A DNA stretch of 64,000 bases from Clostridia bacterium (GTDB lineage Bacteria > Bacillota > Clostridia > Oscillospirales > Acutalibacteraceae), in assembly GCA_017403065.1 (NCBI GenBank), contig JAFQOT010000002.1:62001-126000 (forward strand), given 5' to 3'. Shown piece by piece: positions 28,180 through 37,436 of this stretch (the first letter of the stretch is position 1; every line of letters begins with the position of its first letter). The translations under genes were made by a program, and so were the position numbers. Below the pieces are notes generated by a model. That model did no database searches and had not been told where the DNA came from. It saw nothing but the letters and a program-made list of their open reading frames with translations.

Positions 28180-28218
28180 AAGAAAGCAGAGCGAATACCG
28201 TTCTGCTTTTCTTTTTTT
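28180..28218 (+). terminator. Terminator of the DUF1540 gene, also facing thrC
   Basis: GAAAGCAGAGCG pairs with CGTTCTGCTTTTC, followed by seven T residues that run into the thrC stop codon on the other strand. Because the minus side also has a T-rich exit it may serve thrC as well. Confidence 0.88.
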
Positions 28219-29707
28219 AATTTATTCCTAAAGCCTTATAAACTGCTTTTAGCATTTGGTCTTTTTCGCAAATTTCTTTAAATCGAACAGTTGCATTCTC
28301 CAGATCTTTTATAGGCTTAGGCACAGAAGTTTTAGTAAGCTGGGATAAAAGCTTTACATTGCCAAACTCACTGTCAGCCTTTTTGTCTGTAACGGCGGTA
28401 AGCACGCTGTCACAGAACTTGTAAGGCGATGCAGTAGAAGCAATAACAGCAGGTCTTGTATCCCCTGTTTCCTTTACATACTGGTCATAAACGTTAACTG
28501 CAACGGCAGTGTGGGTATCACAAAGGTATCCGTACAAATTAAAGTATTCGCCTATTGTTTTAATAGTAGCCTCATCATCACAGCAACCCGCCCAGAAAAG
28601 ACTGTTAAGCTTTTCTTTAATTTCACCGTCTACTGTATATTTACCCTTAGAGGATAAATCAGCCTGTAATGCTGCAACCTTTTTATCATCATTACCTGTA
28701 AGCTCGAACAACATTCTTTCAAGATTGCTTGAAATCAGAATGTCCATAGAGGGTGAAATTGTGGTATAAAAGCTACGGTTGCGGTCATATTCACCTGTTT
28801 TAATAAAATCGGTAAGCACGTTATTTGCATTAGATGCGCAAATAAGCTTGTTTATTGGAACGCCCATTTTTTTAGCATAGTAAGCCGCCAATATATTGCC
28901 GAAATTTCCTGTAGGAACAACCACATTGAAGCCTTTTTCCAAATCGGGCTTTTCGAGTAATAATTGGTCGCAATAGGCAGATACATAATAAACTATCTGT
29001 GGCGCCAGTCTTCCCCAGTTGATAGAGTTTGCAGACGAGAAAAGCATATTGTTTTCCAAAAGCTTTTCCTTTACCTCGTTATCGGTAAAAATATTCTTAA
29101 CTCCTGTCTGGGCATCGTCAAAATTACCCTTTATGGCGCAAACGTGAACATTTTCACCTAATTGAGAGTCCATCTGCAATTTTTGCATAGGACTTACACC
29201 GTCACTGGGATAAAATACAATAATTTCAGTATCAGGCACATCCTTAAAGCCCTCTAAAGCCGCCTTTCCTGTGTCACCGGAGGTAGCGACAAGAATAACG
29301 GTTTTCTTTCCGTCATTAACCTTTTTAGCAGAGGTTGAAAGTAAATAGGGAAGCAGCTGTAAGGCTAAATCCTTAAATGCGCAGGTGGGGCCGTGCCATA
29401 ATTCAAGAATACGCTTTTTATCCCCTATCAAAGCTAAGGGGGCCGGATTTTCATCATCAAAGCTGCCTGTATACGCGCCCTCTACACAGTAATTTATTTC
29501 TTCATCGGTAAAATCGTTTAAGAAATCCTTTAAAACAATTTTAGCCCTTTCCTTATAATCCATCTGAGATAGCTTTCTGAAATCCTCCTCACTAAAGGTA
29601 GGAAAAGTGTCAGGAACAAAAAGTCCTCCCTCATTGGAAATACCCTGAGCTATAGCTTTCGCTGCGGTAACCTTTACCGATTTATCTCTTGTACTTATGT
29701 AGTTCAT
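28217..29707 (-). CDS. thrC: Threonine synthase
   Basis: A PLP enzyme that converts phosphohomoserine to threonine. Its 496 residues place it in the longer fungal/E. coli-type class. The N-terminus NYISTRDKS is typical. The PLP lysine is K112 in TCAFKDLALQ, and the ATSGDTGKAA phosphate loop follows near 140. It is a single gene with an AAGGAG site. Homoserine kinase and dehydrogenase are not in the window. Confidence 0.95.
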   Translation of the reverse strand: MNYISTRDKSVKVTAAKAIAQGISNEGGLFVPDTFPTFSEEDFRKLSQMDYKERAKIVLKDFLNDFTDEEINYCVEGAYTGSFDDENPAPLALIGDKKRILELWHGPTCAFKDLALQLLPYLLSTSAKKVNDGKKTVILVATSGDTGKAALEGFKDVPDTEIIVFYPSDGVSPMQKLQMDSQLGENVHVCAIKGNFDDAQTGVKNIFTDNEVKEKLLENNMLFSSANSINWGRLAPQIVYYVSAYCDQLLLEKPDLEKGFNVVVPTGNFGNILAAYYAKKMGVPINKLICASNANNVLTDFIKTGEYDRNRSFYTTISPSMDILISSNLERMLFELTGNDDKKVAALQADLSSKGKYTVDGEIKEKLNSLFWAGCCDDEATIKTIGEYFNLYGYLCDTHTAVAVNVYDQYVKETGDTRPAVIASTASPYKFCDSVLTAVTDKKADSEFGNVKLLSQLTKTSVPKPIKDLENATVRFKEICEKDQMLKAVYKALGIN

Positions 29708-29750
29708 TTTAAACTCCTTAATTTTCGTTTATTCCATAATAAACCTTTTT

Positions 29751-30602
29751 TCAAAGCTTTGCAATAAAATTATTAGCATTTTCAAAAAATATTTTATCAA
29801 GTAGACCGTCGCCCATACCCTTATCCCTCAAATATTCACACAAGCGGGGAATAGCTTTAATATTCCTAAGCTCTTTCTCCATATCGGCACCATCAAAATC
29901 AGAGCCTATAGCTATATGATTTTCAAGCCCCATATCGCAAATATGATAAATATGCTTATAAACCTGTTCGTATACATCACCCTCGCCTAAAAACAGGGGA
30001 TAAAAACATATCCCTATTATACCGCCTTTTTCTGCAATAAGCTTTATTTGCTCGTTTGTAAGATTTCTTTTATCAGGGCATATACTTTTGCAGTTAGAAT
30101 GGGATGCAATTATATAGTCCGCATACTCTGCGGCGGCAAAAAAGCTTTTTTCATTAAGATGGGAAACATCGCACCCGATTTTAAGGCGGTTCATTTCCTT
30201 TAAAACAAGCTTTCCCAAATGGGTTAAGCCCTTTTGGGTATTTACTCCCCCAGCCAAAAGATTTTCTCCGTTCCAGGTAAGATTGATAAGCTTTATACCG
30301 TCATCTTTAAGCTCGTAAAGACGGTAAGGTTTATCCTCTATTGCGCTGCCGCCCTCTAAAGAAAAATACGGAGTCAGATTTGATGGCTTATCTTTAATTT
30401 TAAGCTTGAAGCTATCTATAATTTTTCTGTAATTTTCGTACGGGTTTTCTAAATCGTCCTTTATCCAGACGGCAAAAAAATGACTCCATTTTTCAAACAC
30501 CCTGCCCTTTTGGGCTGATACAGACAAAACATTCTCGAAAAAATTCAGATTTTCTTTGTAACACTTATAGGGTGTATCCGAATGGAGATCAAAGTATTTC
30601 AT
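29751..30602 (-). CDS. Membrane dipeptidase (renal dipeptidase family, M19)
   Basis: A zinc dipeptidase related to renal dipeptidase. It has 283 residues. The HxD metal motif in YFDLHSDTP at the N-terminus, an EGG segment near 103, the CDVSHLN and ASHSNC histidines, and the GSDFDGA aspartate near the end are all present. Despite the family name there is no signal peptide or anchor, so it is likely cytosolic. It starts three bases after the TrhA gene stop and is probably co-transcribed with it. Substrates may include D-amino-acid-containing dipeptides. Confidence 0.9.
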   Translation of the reverse strand: MKYFDLHSDTPYKCYKENLNFFENVLSVSAQKGRVFEKWSHFFAVWIKDDLENPYENYRKIIDSFKLKIKDKPSNLTPYFSLEGGSAIEDKPYRLYELKDDGIKLINLTWNGENLLAGGVNTQKGLTHLGKLVLKEMNRLKIGCDVSHLNEKSFFAAAEYADYIIASHSNCKSICPDKRNLTNEQIKLIAEKGGIIGICFYPLFLGEGDVYEQVYKHIYHICDMGLENHIAIGSDFDGADMEKELRNIKAIPRLCEYLRDKGMGDGLLDKIFFENANNFIAKL

Positions 30603-30605
30603 ATT

Positions 30606-31286
30606 TTATACCACCACATAAAATAAAATAGCTATAAACTGCAAAAACGAGCCTATTACTACAAATATATGAAATACTGAATGCATATATCTTACTGTTT
30701 TTCTGCCCGCTATTCCATAAAGCACCGCGCCTATTGTATATGCAATTCCTCCTGCCAAAAGCCACATAAAGCCCTTAAAGCCGATAGCCTCTATAGCGGT
30801 TTTTCCGGTAAGTATTATACACCAGCCCTGAGCTAAATAACAAATTATTGAAAATACATTGTACTTCTTTAAATCTATTGCATTAAGCGTAATGCCTAAG
30901 GCAGATATGCCCCAGACCACTCCGAAAACTGTCCAGCCTAAAGCGGTATTATACTCCCTTAAAGATGTAAGGGCTATGGGTGTATATGTGCCTGAAATAA
31001 GGATAAAAACGCTGCAATGGTCAATAACCTGCATTACCTTTTTTCCCATTGTAGATTTTAGCCCGTGGTATACGCTTGATACGGTGTATAGTATTATCAT
31101 AGAAAATCCGTAGATAAATGAGCCTACAATCTGATATGCATCCCAATTTATAAAGGATTTTATAACACATAAGGCGCAAATTATTACTCCTAATCCACCC
31201 CCTACAATATGAGTGACCATATTAAAAATTTCCTCTCCCCTTGTGTAATCGGGGAGCTTTCTGTCTATTAGCTTGGTTCTTCTCAT
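30606..31286 (-). CDS. TrhA/hemolysin III family membrane protein (PAQR-like)
   Basis: A seven-helix membrane protein of 226 residues. The start at 31286 (MRRTKLID) has GGAGG four bases upstream; the longer open frame lacks one. The family motifs EEIFNMVTHIVGGG in helix 1, SSVYH in helix 3, and the paired histidines near the C-terminus (MHSVFHIF) form the metal-site pattern of PAQR-type proteins. Homologues are linked to membrane lipid homeostasis in bacteria; the old hemolysin label is not well supported. Confidence 0.88.
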   Translation of the reverse strand: MRRTKLIDRKLPDYTRGEEIFNMVTHIVGGGLGVIICALCVIKSFINWDAYQIVGSFIYGFSMIILYTVSSVYHGLKSTMGKKVMQVIDHCSVFILISGTYTPIALTSLREYNTALGWTVFGVVWGISALGITLNAIDLKKYNVFSIICYLAQGWCIILTGKTAIEAIGFKGFMWLLAGGIAYTIGAVLYGIAGRKTVRYMHSVFHIFVVIGSFLQFIAILFYVVV

Positions 31287-31557
31287 CTTGCCTCCGGATA
31301 AAATAAAACAAATGTCGAAAATTGTCAAAACAATTTACATAATTTCTTGTTTGTGATTATTATGTAACTCGAATTTTTCCACTTATTAACGGACTTATCC
31401 ACCGAAAATTGCCTGAAAAACACCATTTTTCAAGGGGACAAACTCCAAAACGGTGGATAACTTAGTGGAAAATGTGAAAAATTTTTTTAGGTTTACTTAG
31501 TTTACATAACCACGATTTTGTAAAAATTCAGGTAATTTTAACCAATTAGTAAAAACC
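31287..31557. other. Non-coding AT-rich stretch with DnaA-box-like inverted cluster
   Basis: No gene fits here. On the plus strand TTTTCCACT (31375-31383) and TTATCCACC (31395-31403) are mirrored by GGTGGATAA (31452-31460) and AGTGGAAAA (31464-31472), forming two facing pairs of DnaA-box-like 9-mers. TTATCCACC differs from the classical TTATCCACA only in the last base. TTACATAA occurs at 31335-31342 and 31502-31509, and inverted at 31360-31367. The region sits just left of the point where gene direction flips. DnaA binding is inferred from sequence only. Confidence 0.5.
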
Positions 31558-32772
31558 CTAATGTTTAAGCAGTTTTTCCATAATTTCGGGTCCGTGGGAT
31601 ATAAAAATTCCTGTACTCTGAGCGTTTTCCTCGGTGAAACAATCTACACCCTTTTCTTCCCTCGAACTATCATATATCATAAAAGGAACAGGATATGACG
31701 AATGGGTCTTTGTTTCTAACGGTGTAGGATGGTCGGGCATAATTAAAACACGGTAATCATCTGCAGAAGAATCCAGATATTCAAGAATAGGCTTTAAGGA
31801 ACGGCTGTCAATAAGCTCAATAGCCTTAACCTTATTTTCAGCTTCTCCTCTGTGACCGCATTCGTCGGGAGCTTCAAAATGAAGATATACTAAATCCGCT
31901 CCGTCCTTAAAGCTTTGTATAGCAACATTAGTTTTTGCTTCAAAATCAGTATCAATATAGCCTGTAGCCCCTGAAACCTCAGGAGTCTGCATATTAGCGC
32001 AAATGCCAATTCCTTTAAGTAGGTCAACCGCGCTTACTACCGCTCCCTTTACACCGTTTTTAGCAAAGAAATCCTCAAGCTGCGGCTTTCTTCCCTCGCC
32101 CCATAGCCAGATTGAGTTAGCCTCGTTAAGTCCCTTTGCTCTGCGGGCAATATTTACGGGATGGTCCTTTAAAATATTATAGCTCTTTTTCATTAAATCA
32201 ATCAAAGGCTTTGCATTTTCGCTTTTACTAAGATACGGTCCCACAACCTTTCCGCTTATATCGTGGGGTGGGGTCATTTCACCTAAATCGGTTGTTCCCC
32301 CGTCTACAACAAGACAATGACGGTAGCTTACACCTGAGTAAAACTTATATATATCATTGCCTAATTCCTTTTCTATAGTTTTAATAATCTCGTTAGCTTC
32401 CTTTGTAGATATATCCCCCGCGCAATAGTCGACCATTTTTTTATCCTCATATTTTTCCTCTTGCGACAGGGTAACTATATTACAGCGCAAGGCTACGTCG
32501 GTATCCTTTAAATCAACGCCGATAGATGCCGCCTCTAAAGGTGAACGGCCGGTATAGCATACCATAGGGTCATATCCCATAACCGAAAGATTAGCCACAT
32601 CGCTTCCGGGCTTTAAGCCCTCAGCCACCGTTTTACACATACCCACCCAAGCTTTTTTTGCCAATTTATCCATATAAGGCTTGTTAGCACATTCCATCGG
32701 TGTTTTGCCGCCTAAAAATTTTTCATTATGTGTATCTGCCATACCGTCACAAAGTAAAACCAAATATTTCAT
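31558..32772 (-). CDS. apgM: Cofactor-independent phosphoglycerate mutase (ApgM type)
   Basis: Interconverts 3- and 2-phosphoglycerate without 2,3-bisphosphoglycerate. It has 404 residues, the length of the archaeal-type (ApgM) branch, with an alkaline-phosphatase-like fold. The N-terminal LLCDGMAD aspartate, SDVANLSVMGY nucleophile region with the serine near 60, and the C-terminal IMPDHPTP metal motif are visible. Some clostridial homologues are annotated as homoserine kinase-like because the two families are close. It is a single gene with a near-consensus promoter. Confidence 0.9.
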   Translation of the reverse strand: MKYLVLLCDGMADTHNEKFLGGKTPMECANKPYMDKLAKKAWVGMCKTVAEGLKPGSDVANLSVMGYDPMVCYTGRSPLEAASIGVDLKDTDVALRCNIVTLSQEEKYEDKKMVDYCAGDISTKEANEIIKTIEKELGNDIYKFYSGVSYRHCLVVDGGTTDLGEMTPPHDISGKVVGPYLSKSENAKPLIDLMKKSYNILKDHPVNIARRAKGLNEANSIWLWGEGRKPQLEDFFAKNGVKGAVVSAVDLLKGIGICANMQTPEVSGATGYIDTDFEAKTNVAIQSFKDGADLVYLHFEAPDECGHRGEAENKVKAIELIDSRSLKPILEYLDSSADDYRVLIMPDHPTPLETKTHSSYPVPFMIYDSSREEKGVDCFTEENAQSTGIFISHGPEIMEKLLKH

Positions 32773-32804
32773 ACTTTTGCCCTCTTTACAATCAAATTAT
32801 TATA

Positions 32805-32833
32805 ATTATACCAATTTTATTTTGTATTGTAAA
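32805..32833 (-). promoter_or_regulatory. Sigma-A promoter for apgM
   Basis: On the minus strand TTTACA (32828-32833) and a perfect TATAAT (32805-32810) are 17 bases apart with a TG before the -10. Its -35 box overlaps that of the divergent U32 gene promoter. Confidence 0.72.
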
Positions 32834-32855
32834 GTGTTTAAAAATGAGTTATTAT
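32827..32855 (+). promoter_or_regulatory. Sigma-A promoter for the U32 peptidase-like gene
   Basis: TTGTAA (32827-32832) and TATTAT (32850-32855) are 17 bases apart. It is back to back with the apgM promoter, sharing the -35 bases. Confidence 0.6.
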
Positions 32856-32886
32856 ATATTTATAACGGTTTAAAGGAAGCTTATTT

Positions 32887-34944
32887 ATGAAGAATTTTAA
32901 AGACGCAGAAATTTTATCCCCCGCCGGCAACTGGGAAATGCTTCAGGCCTCAGTAAGAAGCGGTGCCGATGCGGTATACTTAGGGGCAAAAGACTTTTCT
33001 GCCAGACGTAATGCTGAAAATTTTGATACAACAGAGCTTTTAGAAGTAGTAAAATACTGTCACATAAGAGGTGTTCGGGTATATTTGACCCTTAATATTC
33101 TTATTAAAGATGAGGAAATGGCTGATGCCTTTAATTTAGCTAAAACCGCCTACAATTCAGGCATAGACGGTATTATTATTGCAGATTTAGGTCTTGCCCG
33201 TATTCTTCACGAAAAAATTCCTCAGCTTCCGTTACATGCCTCTACACAAATGACGGTGCATTCCCCCTCTGCCCTTAACCTTCTTAAAGAGTTGGGCTTT
33301 TGTCAGGTGGTGGCAGCCCGTGAAATGAGTAAAGCCGAGCTTGCTTTGCTCTGCGAAAAAGCCCGTCAGCTTGATATGACGGTAGAGGTCTTTGTTCACG
33401 GCGCCTTGTGTATGTGTATGTCGGGTCAGTGCCTGTTATCAGCATTTTTAGGTTCAAGAAGCGGTAACAGAGGCCTTTGCGCAGGACCCTGCAGACTTCC
33501 CTTTAAAGTTAAAAACGGTACAGGCTACGACCTTAGCCTTAAGGATTTATCCCTTTTGAAATATCTGGGCGAGCTTTATGAAATAGGGGTGCGTTCCTTT
33601 AAAATCGAGGGCAGAATGAAACGTCCTGAATATGCTGCGGCTGCAACAGCGGCCTGCCGTCAGGTAATAACAAAGGGATTTGCCGACGATAGTCTAACCC
33701 AAACGCTTAAAGACGTTTTTTCCCGTTCGGGCTTTACAGACGGATACTACACCCAAAGCTTAGGCAAAAATATGTTTGGTATCCGCACTAAAGAGGATGT
33801 TATTTCGGCAGAAAAAGCCTTCCCTCGCTTGCACGAAATATACAGAGCTGAACGAAAAAGCGTACCTTTAAAGGTGGATGTTACAATTTTAAAAAACTCC
33901 CCTGTTTGCATTACGCTTTATGACGGAAAAAATCAAGTAACAATAAAAACCGACCCTCCTAAGCAGGCAAAAACACGGGCATTAACCAAAGAAGATGTGA
34001 TTAAAAATATCGATAAATTCGGCGCAACGCCTTATTATACGGAAAATATAAGCATAGATTTAGACGAGGGGCTTTTTGTAGCTGCGGGAGAATTAAATGC
34101 TTTAAGGCGCCAGGCTTGCGAAGAATTAGACCAAAAACGAAGCGAAATAATTTATGATAAAAGCCAAGCTGTATATTCCCCCAAAATTATCACTGCCCGT
34201 GTAAGAAAAAAAGTAAAATTATACGCCAGATTTTCCTTTATAAATCAGATCCCTGATGATATATCTGCCCTTGACGGCATAATTATACCTTTAGAGGAAA
34301 ATCCCCCTGTTATCGAGGAGAATATTTTAAAAATAGTTGATATTCCAAGAGGTATTCATAGCGAAAAGCTTATAGCAGACCGACTTGAGCTTTTTAAAAA
34401 TTTTGGTTTTACAACCGCCCTTTGCGGCAATTTAGCAGCAGTTATAATAGCAAAAGAAAAGGGCTTTAAAATTATGGCAGACGCTTTTCTTAACATTTCT
34501 AATACAGAATGTCTTGAAACCTTAAAATTAAAAGGTGTCCAAAGCGCCCTTGTTTCTAATGAATTGACCTATGACCAGATTAAAAATATGGGAAAAAGTA
34601 TTCCTTTGGGCCTTGTAAGCTATGGAAATATCCCTCTGATGCTCTTTAGAAACTGCCCTATTAAAAACGGAATTGACTGCGCAGAATGTGATAAAAAAGG
34701 TGTTATTGTAGACCGAAAGGGTGTTGAATTTCCCGTAAGCTGCCGAATGGGCTACAGCGAGCTCTTTAACAGTGTACCCCTGTGGCTTGGGGACAAAATA
34801 AAGGAGCTTGATATAGATTTTTCTCTGCTTTATTTTACAAGAGAGGATAAATCAAGAGCCGAGACCGTCATAAATGCCTTTAAAAATTTTAAAGAGCCTG
34901 ACACAAAATATACAAGAGGACTTTTTTTCAGAGGCACTATATAA
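32887..34944 (+). CDS. U32 family peptidase-like protein (RNA hydroxylation type)
   Basis: A 685-residue protein. Residues 1-290 form the U32 domain, beginning LSPAGNWEMLQASVRSGADA, with the Cys cluster MCMSGQCLLS...GLCAGPCR near 180-205. The C-terminal half is the DUF3656-type extension. The PROSITE-type motif EVFVHGALCMC and the KIEGRMKR segment are intact. U32 proteins were named as collagenases, but relatives TrhP and RlhA act in prephenate-dependent hydroxylation of tRNA or 23S rRNA, which is the more likely role. Which RNA is modified cannot be told from sequence. Confidence 0.88.
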   Translation: MKNFKDAEILSPAGNWEMLQASVRSGADAVYLGAKDFSARRNAENFDTTELLEVVKYCHIRGVRVYLTLNILIKDEEMADAFNLAKTAYNSGIDGIIIADLGLARILHEKIPQLPLHASTQMTVHSPSALNLLKELGFCQVVAAREMSKAELALLCEKARQLDMTVEVFVHGALCMCMSGQCLLSAFLGSRSGNRGLCAGPCRLPFKVKNGTGYDLSLKDLSLLKYLGELYEIGVRSFKIEGRMKRPEYAAAATAACRQVITKGFADDSLTQTLKDVFSRSGFTDGYYTQSLGKNMFGIRTKEDVISAEKAFPRLHEIYRAERKSVPLKVDVTILKNSPVCITLYDGKNQVTIKTDPPKQAKTRALTKEDVIKNIDKFGATPYYTENISIDLDEGLFVAAGELNALRRQACEELDQKRSEIIYDKSQAVYSPKIITARVRKKVKLYARFSFINQIPDDISALDGIIIPLEENPPVIEENILKIVDIPRGIHSEKLIADRLELFKNFGFTTALCGNLAAVIIAKEKGFKIMADAFLNISNTECLETLKLKGVQSALVSNELTYDQIKNMGKSIPLGLVSYGNIPLMLFRNCPIKNGIDCAECDKKGVIVDRKGVEFPVSCRMGYSELFNSVPLWLGDKIKELDIDFSLLYFTREDKSRAETVINAFKNFKEPDTKYTRGLFFRGTI

Positions 34945-34974
34945 AATATTTATGTCTTATAAGGTAATAATTAG

Positions 34975-35003
34975 TTGATATTTGGTAAATTTTTCAGTAT
35001 ACT
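34975..35003 (+). promoter_or_regulatory. Sigma-A promoter for the murD operon
   Basis: TTGATA (34975-34980) and TATACT (34998-35003) are 17 bases apart, about 35 bases before the murD start. Confidence 0.7.
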
Positions 35004-35043
35004 ATAGAATAGTATTTTGTTTGTATTATGGGAGGCAAAGATT

Positions 35044-36423
35044 ATGGATTGCAAGCAATTTTTTGAAACTATAAAGGGTAAAAAAATTGCAATGTGCGGT
35101 ATCGGTATCAGTAATACCCCATTGATTTTAGATTTTTTAAGCAAAGGCGCCAAGGTTTATGCCTGCGACAGAAGAAGCCGTCAGATGATAGGCAGTCTTG
35201 CAGACGAATTAGAAAGCAAGGGCGCTGAGCTTCGTTTGGGCGAGGGATATTTAAATAATTTAGAGGTTGATATTATTTTCAGAACTCCGGGTATGAACTG
35301 GAATTTGCCTGAGCTTGACGAAGCCCGTAAAAAAGGCATTGCCGTTACAAGCGAAATGGAGGTTTTCTTTGATTTGTGCCCTGCTACCATTTTTGCAGTT
35401 ACAGGCTCAGACGGTAAAACCACCACAACAACCCTTATTTCTAAAATGCTTGAAGCCGAGGGCAAAAAAGTATTTGTAGGCGGCAATATTGGTAAACCCT
35501 TGCTTCCTGAAATTGAAAATATAAAAAGCGATGACTTTGTAGTTGTAGAGCTTTCCTCTTTTCAGTTGATTTCTATGAGAAAAAGCCCTGATATAGCGGT
35601 AGTAACAAACGTTGCGCCAAATCATCTGGACGTTCATAAGGATATGGATGAATATGTGCAGTCAAAGAAAAACATTATCCTACACCAAAATGCATTTTCA
35701 CGCACCGTTTTAAATAGGGATAACGAAATTACCGAATCCTTCCGCAAGGATGTAAGAGGTCAGTCCTTAGGCTTTAGTATGGAGCGTCAGCTACACAACG
35801 GCGCTTGGCTTTCACAGGACGGATTTTTGCATATGGCTTACCGTAATATTGACGTTCCCATTATGCACCGAAGCGAAATCGCAATTATAGGCGACCACAA
35901 CGTTGCAAATTACCTTACCGCTATTGCAGCCGTTTGGGGTTATGTAGGGGTAGACAATATTAAAAAGGTTGCAAGAGGGTTTGGCGGTGTTGAACACAGA
36001 ATAGAATTTGTAAGAGAGCTTGACGGTGTTAAATACTATAACGATTCTATCGCATCAAGCCCTACAAGAACCATCGCGGGACTTAAAGCCTTTGAGCAAA
36101 AGGTCCACCTCATTGCAGGAGGATACGATAAACAAATCCCCTTTGAGCCTATGGTCCCATATATTTTAGAAAAGGTTGAAAAACTTTACCTTTGCGGAGA
36201 TACTGCAGAAAAAATCGAAGCCGCAGTAAAGAACGACAAAAATTACAAGGGTGTTCCTCAGATTGTAAAGGTAAAAAACATAAAAGAGGCGGTAGAAGCT
36301 GCCAGAAAGGATACTAAGAAGGGGGATATTGTAGCCCTTTCTCCCGCCTGCGCTTCATTCGATGCCTTTGATAACTTTGCCCAAAGAGGAAACTACTTTA
36401 AGGAATTGGTAAATAAACTGTAA
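35044..36423 (+). CDS. murD: UDP-N-acetylmuramoyl-L-alanine:D-glutamate ligase
   Basis: A cytosolic Mur ligase adding D-glutamate to the peptidoglycan precursor. The start at 35044 (MDCKQFFE) follows a GGGAGG site and gives 459 residues; the open frame starting at 35017 is not supported. The N-terminal Rossmann region, the ATP-binding GSDGKTTTT motif near 120, and the central NHLDVHKDMDEY segment match MurD. It stands outside a dcw cluster, leading instead a run of peptidase genes. The stop codon overlaps the next ATG by one base (TAATG). Confidence 0.95.
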   Translation: MDCKQFFETIKGKKIAMCGIGISNTPLILDFLSKGAKVYACDRRSRQMIGSLADELESKGAELRLGEGYLNNLEVDIIFRTPGMNWNLPELDEARKKGIAVTSEMEVFFDLCPATIFAVTGSDGKTTTTTLISKMLEAEGKKVFVGGNIGKPLLPEIENIKSDDFVVVELSSFQLISMRKSPDIAVVTNVAPNHLDVHKDMDEYVQSKKNIILHQNAFSRTVLNRDNEITESFRKDVRGQSLGFSMERQLHNGAWLSQDGFLHMAYRNIDVPIMHRSEIAIIGDHNVANYLTAIAAVWGYVGVDNIKKVARGFGGVEHRIEFVRELDGVKYYNDSIASSPTRTIAGLKAFEQKVHLIAGGYDKQIPFEPMVPYILEKVEKLYLCGDTAEKIEAAVKNDKNYKGVPQIVKVKNIKEAVEAARKDTKKGDIVALSPACASFDAFDNFAQRGNYFKELVNKL

Positions 36424-37436
36424 TGGATATTAAGGAAAGACTTTTTTTACTTTCAAATGCTGACGGGGTAGGCAATATAACCTGTGCATCTGATTTGGCT
36501 TATAATATGCTAAAGGAAATTTGCACCGCCAAGCGACAGAATAATTTAACCGTAATGGGTTTTTTAAAGGGCAAAAAGGATTATACCCTTATGCTTGACG
36601 CTCACATTGACCAAATTGCTATGGTGGTAACAAATGTTGACGATAACGGATTTCTGACTGTAGAAAATGCAGGTGGAATAGATATTCGCGCTTTGCCTTC
36701 ACGTAGGGTAACAGTTTACGGAAAAGAAAAAATTTCGGCTGTTTTTTGCGCTACTCCTCCCCATTTATCAAAGGGCGCTGAGGAATTTGACAGCATATCC
36801 AAAATTAAGCTTGATACCGCTTTAGGAAAAAAGGCAAACAAGCTTATTTCGGTGGGCGACTATGTAACCTTTGATACCTCTGCTTCGGATTTGCTTGAAA
36901 ACAGGGTGTGCGGAAAGTCCTTTGACGATAGGGCGGCTGTCGCCTGTTTAATAGAGGTGGCATCTCGCCTTAAGGGTGAAAAGCTACCCTTTAACGTGGC
37001 CTTTCTTTTAAGCGACAGCGAAGAATTAGGTATGCGTGGTGTGCGTACTGCCACCTTTGAAATAAACCCACAGGAAGCTATCGCCGTCGACGTAGGCTTT
37101 GGTGACGGTATAGGCATTTCACCAGAGGAATGCGGTAAGCTTCAAGGGGGAGGAATGATAGGTATTTCCCCCACCTTAGACAGTAGAATTTCTAACAAAC
37201 TAATAAAACTGGCTAAAAAAGCCGAAATTCCCTATCAGACAGAAGTTATGTCATCAACCACAGGCACAAACGCCGATATGATTTCACTCACACGGCAGGG
37301 TGTTCCCACAGGCACCTTGTCCATACCTATTCGCAATATGCATACCGACTGTGAAATTTTAGACCTTTGCGACCTTGACGCTGTTTGTGACCTTTTATGC
37401 GAATATATCCTTTCGGGAGGTGTTATGAATGACTGA
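36423..37436 (+). CDS. M42 family metallo-aminopeptidase, first copy
   Basis: A 337-residue dinuclear metal aminopeptidase of the glutamyl aminopeptidase/deblocking type. Metal and catalytic motifs are AHIDQIA near 60, DDRAAVACL near 168, the SEELGMRG glutamates near 205, an Asp in VDVGFGDG near 226 and a C-terminal histidine in NMHTDCE. The first motif reads AHIDQ instead of the usual AHMDE. It overlaps both neighbours (murD by one base, the second copy by eight), so translation is coupled. Substrate preference is unknown. Confidence 0.88.
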   Translation: MDIKERLFLLSNADGVGNITCASDLAYNMLKEICTAKRQNNLTVMGFLKGKKDYTLMLDAHIDQIAMVVTNVDDNGFLTVENAGGIDIRALPSRRVTVYGKEKISAVFCATPPHLSKGAEEFDSISKIKLDTALGKKANKLISVGDYVTFDTSASDLLENRVCGKSFDDRAAVACLIEVASRLKGEKLPFNVAFLLSDSEELGMRGVRTATFEINPQEAIAVDVGFGDGIGISPEECGKLQGGGMIGISPTLDSRISNKLIKLAKKAEIPYQTEVMSSTTGTNADMISLTRQGVPTGTLSIPIRNMHTDCEILDLCDLDAVCDLLCEYILSGGVMND

